Positions 8,150 to 15,998 of a DNA stretch of 64,000 bases are shown in pieces (positions within the stretch are counted from its first letter, which is position 1; every line of letters begins with the position of its first letter). Position numbers and translations under genes: made by a program. The notes below the pieces were generated by a model that did not search any database, was not told the origin of the DNA, and saw only the letters and a list, made by a program, of their open reading frames with translations. The DNA comes from Nocardia sp. CY41. Its GTDB lineage: Bacteria; Actinomycetota; Actinomycetes; Mycobacteriales; Mycobacteriaceae. Location: the NCBI RefSeq assembly GCF_009829325.1, contig NZ_VUOS01000024.1:62001-126000 (forward strand), in the 5' to 3' direction.

Positions 8150-8728
8150 GATGTCCTCCTCAGCTCGAGACTTGCAGGCATGGCGCCGCATGGCGGCGGG
8201 CGACGAATCGGTCATATCGAGCAACCGAAGTCGCCCATATGCTCTTCGGCCCGAAACCGCGAGCGGCGACGCTTTTCAGCTTCGCGACGGCACCGTCGAC
8301 CAGCACGAGTGGCCGACTACTTGTCTTCACGCCGGGGTGAGCGCTGCAGCGGGTAGCGCCGCCCGACAAGCCCACGGCAGTGAACGGGAGGTGGGTCATC
8401 GATCGGCCGCATTCGATGGTCGAAGCCCGGCAGCAAGTAGTGAGCTACTTGTGAAGCTCGGCTGTTCCGGCGTCCTATGTCTTCTTCGAAGGTGAATCGC
8501 CACGGAACGCCGGGACGCTTCGACCACCGGGATACGCGACACGGCGACTCGGCCGATCGTCCACCTCCACAGCACGGGGGCTTCTCGTGGTCCGGCTCCG
8601 TTCTCGTCGGTGTACCCGGCCAGGTGACGGCCAGTGAAAACCGCTGTGCTCATGCTGTTTCGGCGGTAGCATCCTGGCTTGGAGAAGCGACTCCGAAGAA
8701 TCCGTGTCCGGGGAGGACCGTGGATCTG
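8150..8728. other. divergent intergenic region
   Basis: About 580 bases between the metalloprotease and the Tat-exported repeat protein. No open frame here looks protein-like. It contains the dyad at 8434-8451 and another copy of its half-site (CTACTTG at 8317-8323), so it may be a regulated divergent promoter region. Confidence 0.45.
8434..8451. promoter_or_regulatory. dyad CAAGTAG-TGAG-CTACTTG
   Basis: Perfect seven-base inverted repeat with a four-base centre. A further CTACTTG lies at 8317-8323. It could be a repressor site or a small hairpin in the leader of the Tat-exported protein gene, about 280 bases before its start. Confidence 0.35.
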
Positions 8729-9352
8729 ATGACGACCAGCGATTCGATACCTATTCCGCGGCGCACGCTCCTGCGTATGGCTGTAGGAGTCGGAATAATT
8801 ACTGCTGCCGGTTATTTCGTGATAGAGAACGCCGCGCCGGCCTCGGCAACACAGCGCCTGTGGAGAAGGTGTGCGCGTTGCAGTGGGCTCTGGTTCTCGG
8901 GCAACGGTACCCGCGGTGGCTGCCCAGCCGGCGATATCCTCGACGGCGGCCACCATGAGGATGGAACCGGCGACTACATCCTGAAGGAAGACCCCGACGG
9001 CGGACAGGGCCAGTCCGACTGGAGATGGTGTCGGCAGTGCCAAGGACTCTGGTTCGAAGGGAATTTCGGCTTTCACGGAATCTGCCCTTCACCGCAATTC
9101 AGTGAGCAACCCGGTCACGTGGCTTTCGGATCCGGCAACTACCGACTGGAAGACGTGACCAATCGAGACGGTGTGGGCGGAGAACAGAAGTGGCGCTGGT
9201 GCCGCAAGTGTTCGGGCTTGTTCTACGACGGCAAGACTCCAGCAGCCTCGGGTGTTTGCCCGGCCGACCATCAGCACCACGACATCATCGGGAGCGGCAA
9301 CTACGTTCTCCGCGCCGCGGATTCCACACGTCTACCGTCACCGCCCTACTGA
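8729..9352 (+). CDS. Tat-exported Cys/Trp repeat protein, 207 aa
   Basis: N-terminal twin-arginine signal (PRRTLLRM at 10-17, hydrophobic core to about 33, likely cleavage after APASA at 40). The mature part is three repeats of about 42 residues (44-86, 98-140, 155-194). Each has W-x-W/R-C-x2-C-x-GLW/F-F/Y, then G-x-CP, a His-containing loop and a G-x-Y-x-L end. Each repeat supplies three Cys and one or more His, which suggests metal binding or disulfide-stabilised knots. Similar repeats occur in extracellular proteins of other actinomycetes and in fungi, but the role is unknown. ATG 8729 is preferred; GTG 8720, closer to a GGGAGG site, would add three residues. Confidence 0.7.
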   Translation: MTTSDSIPIPRRTLLRMAVGVGIITAAGYFVIENAAPASATQRLWRRCARCSGLWFSGNGTRGGCPAGDILDGGHHEDGTGDYILKEDPDGGQGQSDWRWCRQCQGLWFEGNFGFHGICPSPQFSEQPGHVAFGSGNYRLEDVTNRDGVGGEQKWRWCRKCSGLFYDGKTPAASGVCPADHQHHDIIGSGNYVLRAADSTRLPSPPY

Positions 9353-9372
9353 TCTCTGCGGCTTGCGAGATC
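9351..9372 (+). terminator. possible weak terminator hairpin
   Basis: GATCTC and GAGATC arms of six bases with a ten-base loop directly at the stop codon of the Tat-exported protein gene. There is no U-tract. A weak candidate only. Confidence 0.2.
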
Positions 9373-9766
9373 GGATTACTGTTCGCAATGGTGACTGGTC
9401 GGTCCAAGTCGCTATAGGACCCCACTATGTGCCACGCCTCGGCGCGGCGGGTGAGCATCGCAGAGCGGCGATTCTGGTCACGGCCGCCCGGGTATCTACT
9501 GCTGTCCTGCGTCGTCATTCCGTGTCTCGGCATACTCGCCTGGGCGAGTGATCCCGGCGGCACCGTGCGATGCAGTCCGGCCTCGCCATCAGGATGGCCG
9601 CGAACCCCCTCGAGGCCGGTTTCGAGCCGACGTCCGAAGAAAGTTAGTGGGTCGAGATTTCCCCTGCAGGGCTTCGATGTTCCCCAGTTCGTCGGCACGC
9701 GACGCGAGCACGATGTGGCCGGTCCGCAGCAGTACCTGCGCTCCGCAGGTGATCATCCTGAGATCG
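9373..9766. other. intergenic region, no gene seen
   Basis: Roughly 400 bases between the end of the repeat-protein gene and the convergent TetR gene. A plus-strand frame at 9427 has one hydrophobic stretch but no plausible ribosome binding site and runs antisense through the TetR gene, so it was not called. Confidence 0.45.
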
Positions 9767-10393
9767 TCACGATCGAGCGGACTCGGGGTGACTCGGCCTC
9801 CGACCGCCCACGATGCGGAGCGCGAGGTCCGCGTAGTAATCGCCGATGTCCTCCGGTGACCAGGAACCACCCTCGTGATACCAGCGCGCGATATCGATTC
9901 CCAGCGAAAGCAGGGCGGTCGCGGCCATATGGATGTTCGAATTCTCGAACTCCCCGGCATCCGCCCCTCGCTCGATCAGGCTCCGGACCTCTCCTTCGAT
10001 CGCACGCCGGGTTTCCTTGATTTCCTGCTGGTGTTCCGGGCTCAGCGCGGCGAGCTCGTAGTTGATGATCCGGGCGACGGTATGGGCGCGTGCGTGATGG
10101 ATCGTGAACTCTCTCATCACGGCGATCAGTTGTTCGGCGGGGTCTTGTGCTGATGCGATGGCAGCGCGGACGCGCTCGAGGGTGTCCAGGTGACCGGCGC
10201 GCGAGATCTCGTAGAGCAATTCTTCCTTGGAACGGTGGTACACGTAGATCGCCCCCGTGCTCACTCCGGCGATCGATGTGATGTCGCGCGTCGTCGAGCC
10301 GTGGAAGCCGCGTTCGGCGAAGGCAACCACAGCCGCGTCGAGCAGCCGCGCTCGGGTCTGGTCCGCGCGCGAGCGGTCCTCTGTATCGGTCAC
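9767..10393 (-). CDS. TetR-family regulator of the thiolase operon, 208 aa
   Basis: TetR/AcrR repressor with the helix-turn-helix STTRDITSIAGVSTGAIYVY at about residues 33-52 and a ligand domain of the type found with acyl-CoA-responsive regulators (ARIINYELAALSPEHQQEI, IDIARWYHEGG). It is the last gene of the leftward operon that starts with the thiolase, only 15 bases after the preceding stop. By analogy with KstR/FadR-type circuits it may sense an acyl-CoA intermediate and repress its own operon, possibly through the dyad at 15741-15760. That link is inferred. Confidence 0.85.
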   Translation of the reverse strand: MTDTEDRSRADQTRARLLDAAVVAFAERGFHGSTTRDITSIAGVSTGAIYVYHRSKEELLYEISRAGHLDTLERVRAAIASAQDPAEQLIAVMREFTIHHARAHTVARIINYELAALSPEHQQEIKETRRAIEGEVRSLIERGADAGEFENSNIHMAATALLSLGIDIARWYHEGGSWSPEDIGDYYADLALRIVGGRRPSHPESARS

Positions 10394-10408
10394 CTGGACA
10401 GTATGGCG

Positions 10409-11410
10409 CTACACAGCGAGCACGAGTTTGCCGGTGTTGGCACCCGTGAACAGCATGTTCAAGGTTTCACCGAAGCGGGCGACACCGCCGTCCACGACAT
10501 GCTCCCTGCTCTTGATCCTGCCCTCGGCCAGCCAACCGGAGATCTCCGCGACCGCCTCACCGTAACGATCCGCATAGTCGAAAACGACGAAGCCCGTCAT
10601 GGACGCCCGGTGGACCAGCAGCGACATATACCGCGAAGGTCCCGGAGGGAGCTTTTCCGCGTTGTACGCCGAGATCGCACCACAGATGACGATGCGGGCA
10701 CCACGCCGGAGGTTGGCCAGTGCGGCATCGAGGATGTCACCGCCGACATTGTCGAAGTAGACGTCGATCCCCTCCGGAGCGACTTCCCGCAGCCGCAGCA
10801 GGACGCTCTCACTCCGATAGTCGATGGCCGCATCGAAGCCGAGTTCCTCGGTGAGCATCCGGCACTTCTCGGCGCCGCCGGCGATACCGATCACCCGCGC
10901 ACCTTTGATCTTTGCGATCTGACCGGCGATGCCGCCGACGGCGCCTGCGGCCGCGGACACCACCACCGTTTCTCCGGCTCGCAGCTCGCCGACCTCGAGC
11001 AAGCCGAAATACGCTGTCATTCCCGGCATTCCGAGCGTACCCAACCAGGTCGGACCGGCCGCCGAACGCAAATCGACCTTTTGCACCCCCCTGCCATCAT
11101 GGATCGCGTATTCGGTCACGCCGAAAGTTCCGCTGACGGCGTCGCCGACAGCGAAGTCCGGATGCGTCGACTCGACCACGGTCGCGATGTCCAGCGCCCG
11201 CATGACCTCCCCGACACCCACCGGCGGGACATAGGAGCGCACGTCGTTCAGCCACCCGCGCATGGCCGGGTCGAGCGAGATGAAATCCACCTCGACCAGG
11301 ATCTGGCCCGGGGACAGCGCGGGCAGTTCCTCGGTTGTCAGGTTCCATGTGCCCGCGTCGGGCAGCCCCGACGGCCGTTTCGCGAGCCGCACCTGCTGGG
11401 TAGTTGTCAC
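10409..11410 (-). CDS. NADP-dependent MDR oxidoreductase, 333 aa
   Basis: Medium-chain dehydrogenase/reductase of the leukotriene B4 12-hydroxydehydrogenase/alkenal reductase group: zinc-free, with LDPAMRGWLND near residue 47, the nucleotide-binding loop SAAAGAVGGIAGQIAK at about 145-160 and YFDNVGGDILDAAL further on. Members reduce the C=C bond of unsaturated aldehydes or ketones with NADPH. Sixth gene of the leftward lipid-type operon, 52 bases after the MaoC gene and followed by the TetR gene. Confidence 0.85.
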   Translation of the reverse strand: MTTTQQVRLAKRPSGLPDAGTWNLTTEELPALSPGQILVEVDFISLDPAMRGWLNDVRSYVPPVGVGEVMRALDIATVVESTHPDFAVGDAVSGTFGVTEYAIHDGRGVQKVDLRSAAGPTWLGTLGMPGMTAYFGLLEVGELRAGETVVVSAAAGAVGGIAGQIAKIKGARVIGIAGGAEKCRMLTEELGFDAAIDYRSESVLLRLREVAPEGIDVYFDNVGGDILDAALANLRRGARIVICGAISAYNAEKLPPGPSRYMSLLVHRASMTGFVVFDYADRYGEAVAEISGWLAEGRIKSREHVVDGGVARFGETLNMLFTGANTGKLVLAV

Positions 11411-11462
11411 GTGATCTCCTCTTGTTCGCCGAACAGATCGGACCCGAGTTCCGGATCGGCCA

Positions 11463-11915
11463 TCACGGCACCAGCACCGCGACCGTCTCGGCCACGCACG
11501 CGGGCTTGTCCGAGCCCTCGAGCTGCACGGTCACTCGGGTCACCGCCTGTGACCCCATCGTGCCCGGCACGAGCGAGACCAGTTCCACACCGGCTCGGAC
11601 CCGGGATCCGGCCGGAACCGGCGTCGGGAATCGCACCTTGTTGGTGCCGTAGTTGACGCCCATCGACAAGCCCCGGACCGCATACACCTGTCCGGCCAGC
11701 ATCGGCACCATCGAGAGGGTGAGAAACCCGTGGGCGACGGTGGTGCCGAACGGTCCGGCGGCGGCTTTCGCGGGATCCACATGGATCCATTGGTGATCCC
11801 CGGTAGCTTCGGCGAAGCGATCGATCTGTTCCTGGGTCACCGTGTGCCAATCGCTGTATCCGAGGTGGGTCCCGACTGCGGACTCCAGCTCGGACAGGCC
11901 CTGGAATACCTGCAC
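11463..11915 (-). CDS. MaoC-family (R)-enoyl-CoA hydratase, 150 aa
   Basis: Hot-dog-fold hydratase with the hydratase-2 signature: GDHQWIHVDPAKAA at about residues 36-49 carries the catalytic Asp and His, and the partner GPFGTTVAHGFLTLS follows. It is expected to add water to trans-2-enoyl-CoA esters. The start is GTG 11913-11915 behind a strong AAGGAG site. It lies 17 bases after the FabG-like SDR gene in the same operon, and together they would form a hydration/dehydrogenation pair. Confidence 0.88.
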   Translation of the reverse strand: MQVFQGLSELESAVGTHLGYSDWHTVTQEQIDRFAEATGDHQWIHVDPAKAAAGPFGTTVAHGFLTLSMVPMLAGQVYAVRGLSMGVNYGTNKVRFPTPVPAGSRVRAGVELVSLVPGTMGSQAVTRVTVQLEGSDKPACVAETVAVLVP

Positions 11916-11932
11916 AGCTCTCCTTCCTCGGT

Positions 11933-12694
11933 TCAGTTCCGCGGGCCGCCGGCCACGTAGATCACCTGGCCGGACACGAATCCGGCGCCCTCGCTCACCA
12001 GGAAAGACACGGTGTGCGCGATATCGGCGGGAGTGCCGGTACGGGCGACCGGGATCTGGGCGGCCATCGCCGTCTTGAGTTCCTCGAAGGAAATGTTCAT
12101 CCGGGCGGCCGTGGCCGCGGTCATCTCCGTCTCGATGAAACCCGGGGCGACCGCGTTCGCGGTGACGCCGAACTTGCCGAGTTCGAGTGCGAGTGTCTTG
12201 GTGAATCCCTGCAGTCCGGCCTTGGCGGCCGCGTAGTTGGCCTGGCCACGGTTGCCGAGTGCCGACGTGCTGGACAGGTTCACGATGCGACCCCACTTCT
12301 GCTCGATCATGTGCGCCTGCACCGCCCGGGCCAGCAGGAACGATCCGCGCAGGTGCACGTTCAGGACGGCATCCCAATCCTCGACACTCATCTTGAACAG
12401 CAGATTGTCGCGCAGGATCCCGGCGTTGTTGACCAGCACCGTCGGTGCGCCGAGTTCGGCGGCCACCCGATCGACCGCCCGGGTGACGGCGGCCTCGTCG
12501 GCGACATCGACACCGACCGCGAGCGCGCGGCCACCGGCCGACTCGATCTCGTCGACGACCGTCTTGCAGGCGGCCTCGTCCAGGTCGAGCACGGCTACCG
12601 CCATACCGTCGGCGGCCAGTCGCCGGGCGACGGCGGCGCCGATTCCGCGTGCGGCGCCGGTGACGACCGCGGTCCGCTGTGTCGGATCGGTCAT
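11933..12694 (-). CDS. FabG-like short-chain dehydrogenase/reductase, 253 aa
   Basis: Classical SDR: the cofactor motif TGAARGIG near residues 13-20, VLVNNAGI in the middle, and the catalytic set Ser (LSST) and YAAAK. The C-terminal GFVSGQVIYVAGG is typical of 3-oxoacyl reductases, so it likely interconverts 3-oxo- and 3-hydroxyacyl-CoA or -ACP. ATG 12692-12694 follows GAGGAG at proper spacing. Fourth gene of the operon, 32 bases after the quinone-oxidoreductase-like gene. Confidence 0.88.
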   Translation of the reverse strand: MTDPTQRTAVVTGAARGIGAAVARRLAADGMAVAVLDLDEAACKTVVDEIESAGGRALAVGVDVADEAAVTRAVDRVAAELGAPTVLVNNAGILRDNLLFKMSVEDWDAVLNVHLRGSFLLARAVQAHMIEQKWGRIVNLSSTSALGNRGQANYAAAKAGLQGFTKTLALELGKFGVTANAVAPGFIETEMTAATAARMNISFEELKTAMAAQIPVARTGTPADIAHTVSFLVSEGAGFVSGQVIYVAGGPRN

Positions 12695-12726
12695 GAATAC
12701 TCCTCGAAGATGTGATCGGAAATTAC

Positions 12727-13719
12727 TCAGGGTGTGTAGACCACTCGGCCGACGGTCTCGCCGTCCGCGAGTCGCTGCACGGCGTCGGCGACGTCCCCCA
12801 GCCCCAGCCGGGCACTGACCAGGGGGCGGATCGCACCGTCGGCGGCAAGTGCGGTCAGCGCGCGGTGGCATTCGGCGACGGCGGCCGGATCCTGGGTGTT
12901 GTACAAACCCCAGTGCAGACCGAGGATCGAATAGTTCTTGATCAGTGCGTGATTCAGTGCGGCGGTCTGGATCTCGCCGCCGGCGAATCCGACGACTACG
13001 ATGCGTCCTTCGAAGGCAACGCATTTCGTGGACCGCTGGTACACCTCGCCGCCGACCGGGTCGTAGATCACGTCGGCACCACGACCGCCGGTTACGTCCT
13101 TGACGACATCGACGAAGTCCCGCTGGTGACGATCGATGACCACGTCTGCGCCCAAAGCCTCGGCGTAGGCTGCCTTTTCGGCACCGCCGACGACCCCGAT
13201 CACCCGGGCGCCTGCGGCCTTGCCGAGTTGGATCGCGGCGCTGCCCACGCCACCTGCCGCGGCGTGCACCAGGAGGGTCTCGCCCGCTGACAATCCGGCG
13301 CGCCGATGCAACCCGAACCAGCCGGTCTGGTAGCCGATGAACAGCGCGGCCGCCTCCGCGTCGTCCAACGACGGCGGCGCGGGGAAGGTCTGGGTGGCCT
13401 CCAGCACGGCGAATTCCGCGAAACCGCCGTGGGGCAGCGCCGCGCCTCCGAGCACCCGGTCGCCGCCGGCGATCCCGGTCACGTCGGCACCGAGCGCCAC
13501 CACTTCGCCGCACAATTCGACGCCTGGCGTGAACGGCAATGGCGGCCGGACCTGATAAAGGCCGCGGCACATCAGTACATCGGGAAAGTTCGCCGCGGCG
13601 CCGGAGACGCGCACGACAACCTGGCTCGGGCCGGGCTTCGGAACTTCCACGTCGTCGAGCCGGAGCACGGTGCCCGGTTCGCCCAGTTCGTGGACTCGCC
13701 ACGCCTTCATCCGCGCCAT
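12727..13719 (-). CDS. NADPH:quinone oxidoreductase-like MDR protein, 330 aa
   Basis: Zinc-free MDR enzyme of the quinone oxidoreductase/zeta-crystallin group. It has an N-terminal GroES-like domain (AANFPDVLMCRGLYQVRPPL, FTPGVELCGEV) and the NADPH-binding loop VHAAAGGVGSAAIQLGK at about 148-164. NADPH-dependent reduction of quinones or enoyl thioesters is the known chemistry of the family. Its ATG lies one base after the stop of the preceding SDR gene (13721), so the two are tightly linked in the operon. Confidence 0.85.
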   Translation of the reverse strand: MARMKAWRVHELGEPGTVLRLDDVEVPKPGPSQVVVRVSGAAANFPDVLMCRGLYQVRPPLPFTPGVELCGEVVALGADVTGIAGGDRVLGGAALPHGGFAEFAVLEATQTFPAPPSLDDAEAAALFIGYQTGWFGLHRRAGLSAGETLLVHAAAGGVGSAAIQLGKAAGARVIGVVGGAEKAAYAEALGADVVIDRHQRDFVDVVKDVTGGRGADVIYDPVGGEVYQRSTKCVAFEGRIVVVGFAGGEIQTAALNHALIKNYSILGLHWGLYNTQDPAAVAECHRALTALAADGAIRPLVSARLGLGDVADAVQRLADGETVGRVVYTP

Positions 13720-13720
13720 G

Positions 13721-14473
13721 TCAGACCCCGCCGGTCAGCGTGACGCCGCCGTCCACGACCAGCAACTGCCCCGTCAGCCAGCTCGCGTCGTCGGAGAGCA
13801 GGAACGCCACCACACTGCCGATGTCCTCGGGCACGCCGAGCCGCTTCAGCGGGTAGGCCGCGGCGACCTCGTCCTCCCTGCCGTCGTAGAGAGCGGTGGC
13901 GAATTTCGTCTTCACCACCGCCGGGGCGACGGCGTTGACTCGCAGGTGCGGGCCGAGTTCGACCGCTAGTTCCTGGGTGATGTGCGTGAGCATCGCTTTG
14001 CTCGAACCGTAGAAGCCGATGCCCGGCGCGGGCTTGAGACCGGCGACCGACGATACGTTCACGATCGCGCCCCCGAAGTCCTTCATCCAAGCCCGGTACG
14101 TCTGCTGCACCCACGACAGCGCGGCCAGGCAGTTGACCTCGACGATCTTGCGGGCCACATCCAGCGGCAGATCGACCATCGGCCCGAACGCGGGGTTGAT
14201 GCCGGTGTTGTTGACGAGGAGATCGGCGCTGCCGAACGTGTCGATCGCGCGCGCGACGGTCTCCGCCTGGTGATCGACGTCATCGGCGCGGCCCGCGACG
14301 GCCAGCGCGCGGTCCGGCCCGCCGAGTGTTTCCACCGCTTCGTCGAGGGCCTCCTGTTTGCGGGCGGTGATCACCACTCTCGCCCCCTCGTCCACCAAGC
14401 GCTGTGCGATGCCGAGCCCGATGCCTCGGCTCGCGCCCGTGACGATCGCTGTCTTGCCTTCGAATCTGTTCAT
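13721..14473 (-). CDS. short-chain dehydrogenase/reductase, 250 aa
   Basis: Classical SDR with TGASRGIG at about residues 12-19, LLVNNTGINPAFGPM, VSSVAGLKPAPGIGFYGSSK (Ser and YxxxK catalytic residues) and a C-terminal DGGVTLTGG. Substrate unknown; an acyl-CoA alcohol or ketone is likely from context. The start is taken as ATG 14471-14473 rather than the adjacent TTG. It is the second gene of the thiolase operon, 27 bases after the thiolase stop. Confidence 0.88.
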   Translation of the reverse strand: MNRFEGKTAIVTGASRGIGLGIAQRLVDEGARVVITARKQEALDEAVETLGGPDRALAVAGRADDVDHQAETVARAIDTFGSADLLVNNTGINPAFGPMVDLPLDVARKIVEVNCLAALSWVQQTYRAWMKDFGGAIVNVSSVAGLKPAPGIGFYGSSKAMLTHITQELAVELGPHLRVNAVAPAVVKTKFATALYDGREDEVAAAYPLKRLGVPEDIGSVVAFLLSDDASWLTGQLLVVDGGVTLTGGV

Positions 14474-14500
14474 CAATGCGTCCCTTTGTGGAGTCAGCGG

Positions 14501-15718
14501 TTACGACAGGCGCTCGAGCACCATCGCCATGCCCTGGCCGCCGCCGACGCACATCGTTTCCAAGCCGATCTGCTTGTCATGGAACTGCAGGGAGTTGATC
14601 AGAGTGCTGGTGATGCGGGCGCCCGTCATGCCGAACGGGTGACCGACCGCGATCGAGCCGCCGTTGATGTTGAGCTTGTCGAAGTCGACGCCCAGCTCCC
14701 GCGCCGAGGGAATGACCTGGGCGGCGAAGGCTTCGTTGATTTCGACCAGGTCGACGTCGTCGATGGTCATCCCGGCTCGGGCCAGCGCTTGTTTCGACGC
14801 TTCCACCGGCCCCAGGCCCATGATCTCGGGCGACAGCGCGCTGACTCCGGTCGCAACGATCCGAGCCAGCGGCGTCAGGCCGAGCTCGGCGGCCTTGGTG
14901 TCGGACATGATCACGACCGCGGCCGCGCCGTCGTTGAGCGGGCAGCAGTTGGCGGCCGTCACCGTCCCGTCGGGCCGGAATACCGGCTTCAGTTCGGCGA
15001 CCTTCTCCAGGGTGACTCCCGGTCGCGGGCCGTCGTCCTTCGAGACGACACTGCCGTCGGGCAGGGTGATCGCGGTGATGTCGCGCTCCCAGAACCCGTT
15101 GGCGAGGGCGGCCTCGGCGAGGTTCTGGCTGCGGACACCGAAAGCGTCCTGCTCGGCACGGCTCACGCCGCACAGTTGCGCCACGTTCTCCGCGGTCTGC
15201 CCCATCGCGATGTAGACGTCGGGCAGCAGACCCTCGGTGCGCGGATCGGTCCAGGCCTCGCCTCCCGCGGCGAATTTCTCGGTCCGGCGCACCGCGTCGG
15301 CGAATACCGGGTTCTCGGTGCCGGGCATCCCGTCGGCGCTGCCCTTGCCGTAGCGGCTCACGGTTTCCACACCGGCGGAGATGAACACGTCGCCCTCGCC
15401 GGCTCGGATCGCGTGCAGCGCCATCCGGGTCGTCTGCAAACTCGACGAGCAGTACCGATTGACCGTGGTGCCGGGCACTCGATCCAGTCCCGCCAGAATC
15501 GCCACCACCCGGGCGAGATTGAAGCCCGACTCACCGGCGGGCTGGCCACACCCGAGCATCAGATCGTCGATGCCGTTCGGTCCGAGGGCGGGCACCTTCG
15601 CCAGCGCGGCCCGCACGATCTGCGCCCCCAAGTCGTCGGGCCGGAGATCCCGCAAGGAACCCTTGCCGGCGCGACCGATCGGTGACCGGGCGACAGAGAC
15701 GATGACGGCTTCGGGCAT
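14501..15718 (-). CDS. acetyl-CoA acetyltransferase/thiolase, 405 aa
   Basis: Type I/II thiolase of normal length. The acylation Cys lies in VNRYCSSSLQTTRM (about residue 92), the catalytic His in NGGSIAVGHPFGMTGAR, and the second Cys in MCVGGGQGMA near the end. It cleaves 3-ketoacyl-CoA with CoA, or condenses two acyl-CoAs. As first gene of a seven-gene leftward set with hydratase and dehydrogenases it fits a degradative beta-oxidation-like route for a fatty acid, terpenoid or aromatic side chain, although the exact substrate is not visible. The FadA family is clear; the specific paralog is not. Confidence 0.9.
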   Translation of the reverse strand: MPEAVIVSVARSPIGRAGKGSLRDLRPDDLGAQIVRAALAKVPALGPNGIDDLMLGCGQPAGESGFNLARVVAILAGLDRVPGTTVNRYCSSSLQTTRMALHAIRAGEGDVFISAGVETVSRYGKGSADGMPGTENPVFADAVRRTEKFAAGGEAWTDPRTEGLLPDVYIAMGQTAENVAQLCGVSRAEQDAFGVRSQNLAEAALANGFWERDITAITLPDGSVVSKDDGPRPGVTLEKVAELKPVFRPDGTVTAANCCPLNDGAAAVVIMSDTKAAELGLTPLARIVATGVSALSPEIMGLGPVEASKQALARAGMTIDDVDLVEINEAFAAQVIPSARELGVDFDKLNINGGSIAVGHPFGMTGARITSTLINSLQFHDKQIGLETMCVGGGQGMAMVLERLS

Positions 15719-15740
15719 GACTGCTGTACCTCTCGAGCAA

Positions 15741-15760
15741 GTTACTGAGCGCTTGTTAAC
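15741..15760. promoter_or_regulatory. candidate operator of the thiolase operon
   Basis: Imperfect 20-base dyad GTTACTGAGCGCTTGTTAAC (14 of 20 positions symmetric, centred on AGCGCT) 23 bases before the thiolase start. TetR-type fatty-acid regulators use sites of this size and position. The TetR gene at the operon end is the obvious candidate protein. Confidence 0.45.
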
Positions 15761-15998
15761 CTCCCGCCACCATGCTGGACAGATCGGCGGTGGTCAATAC
15801 GTCACAGCCGATTCGGACTGTGACACAGGGCACAAGGCGGTGTGACCTCAGCGAACGCTGCTCTGCTGCTCGAGGGCCGCTGGGATCGGCCACCGGTAAG
15901 AGGCGGCTCGCGCCGGTATGTCGAGTACCAGGCCATCACCTCTGACGAACATCGACCACCGGCCGCGGCATGCCGGGCCGATGGTGGCGGAGAACGGA

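Noticed and set aside
9427..10020. Plus-strand frame with one hydrophobic segment
   Set aside because: No ribosome binding site, and most of it is antisense to a clear TetR gene.
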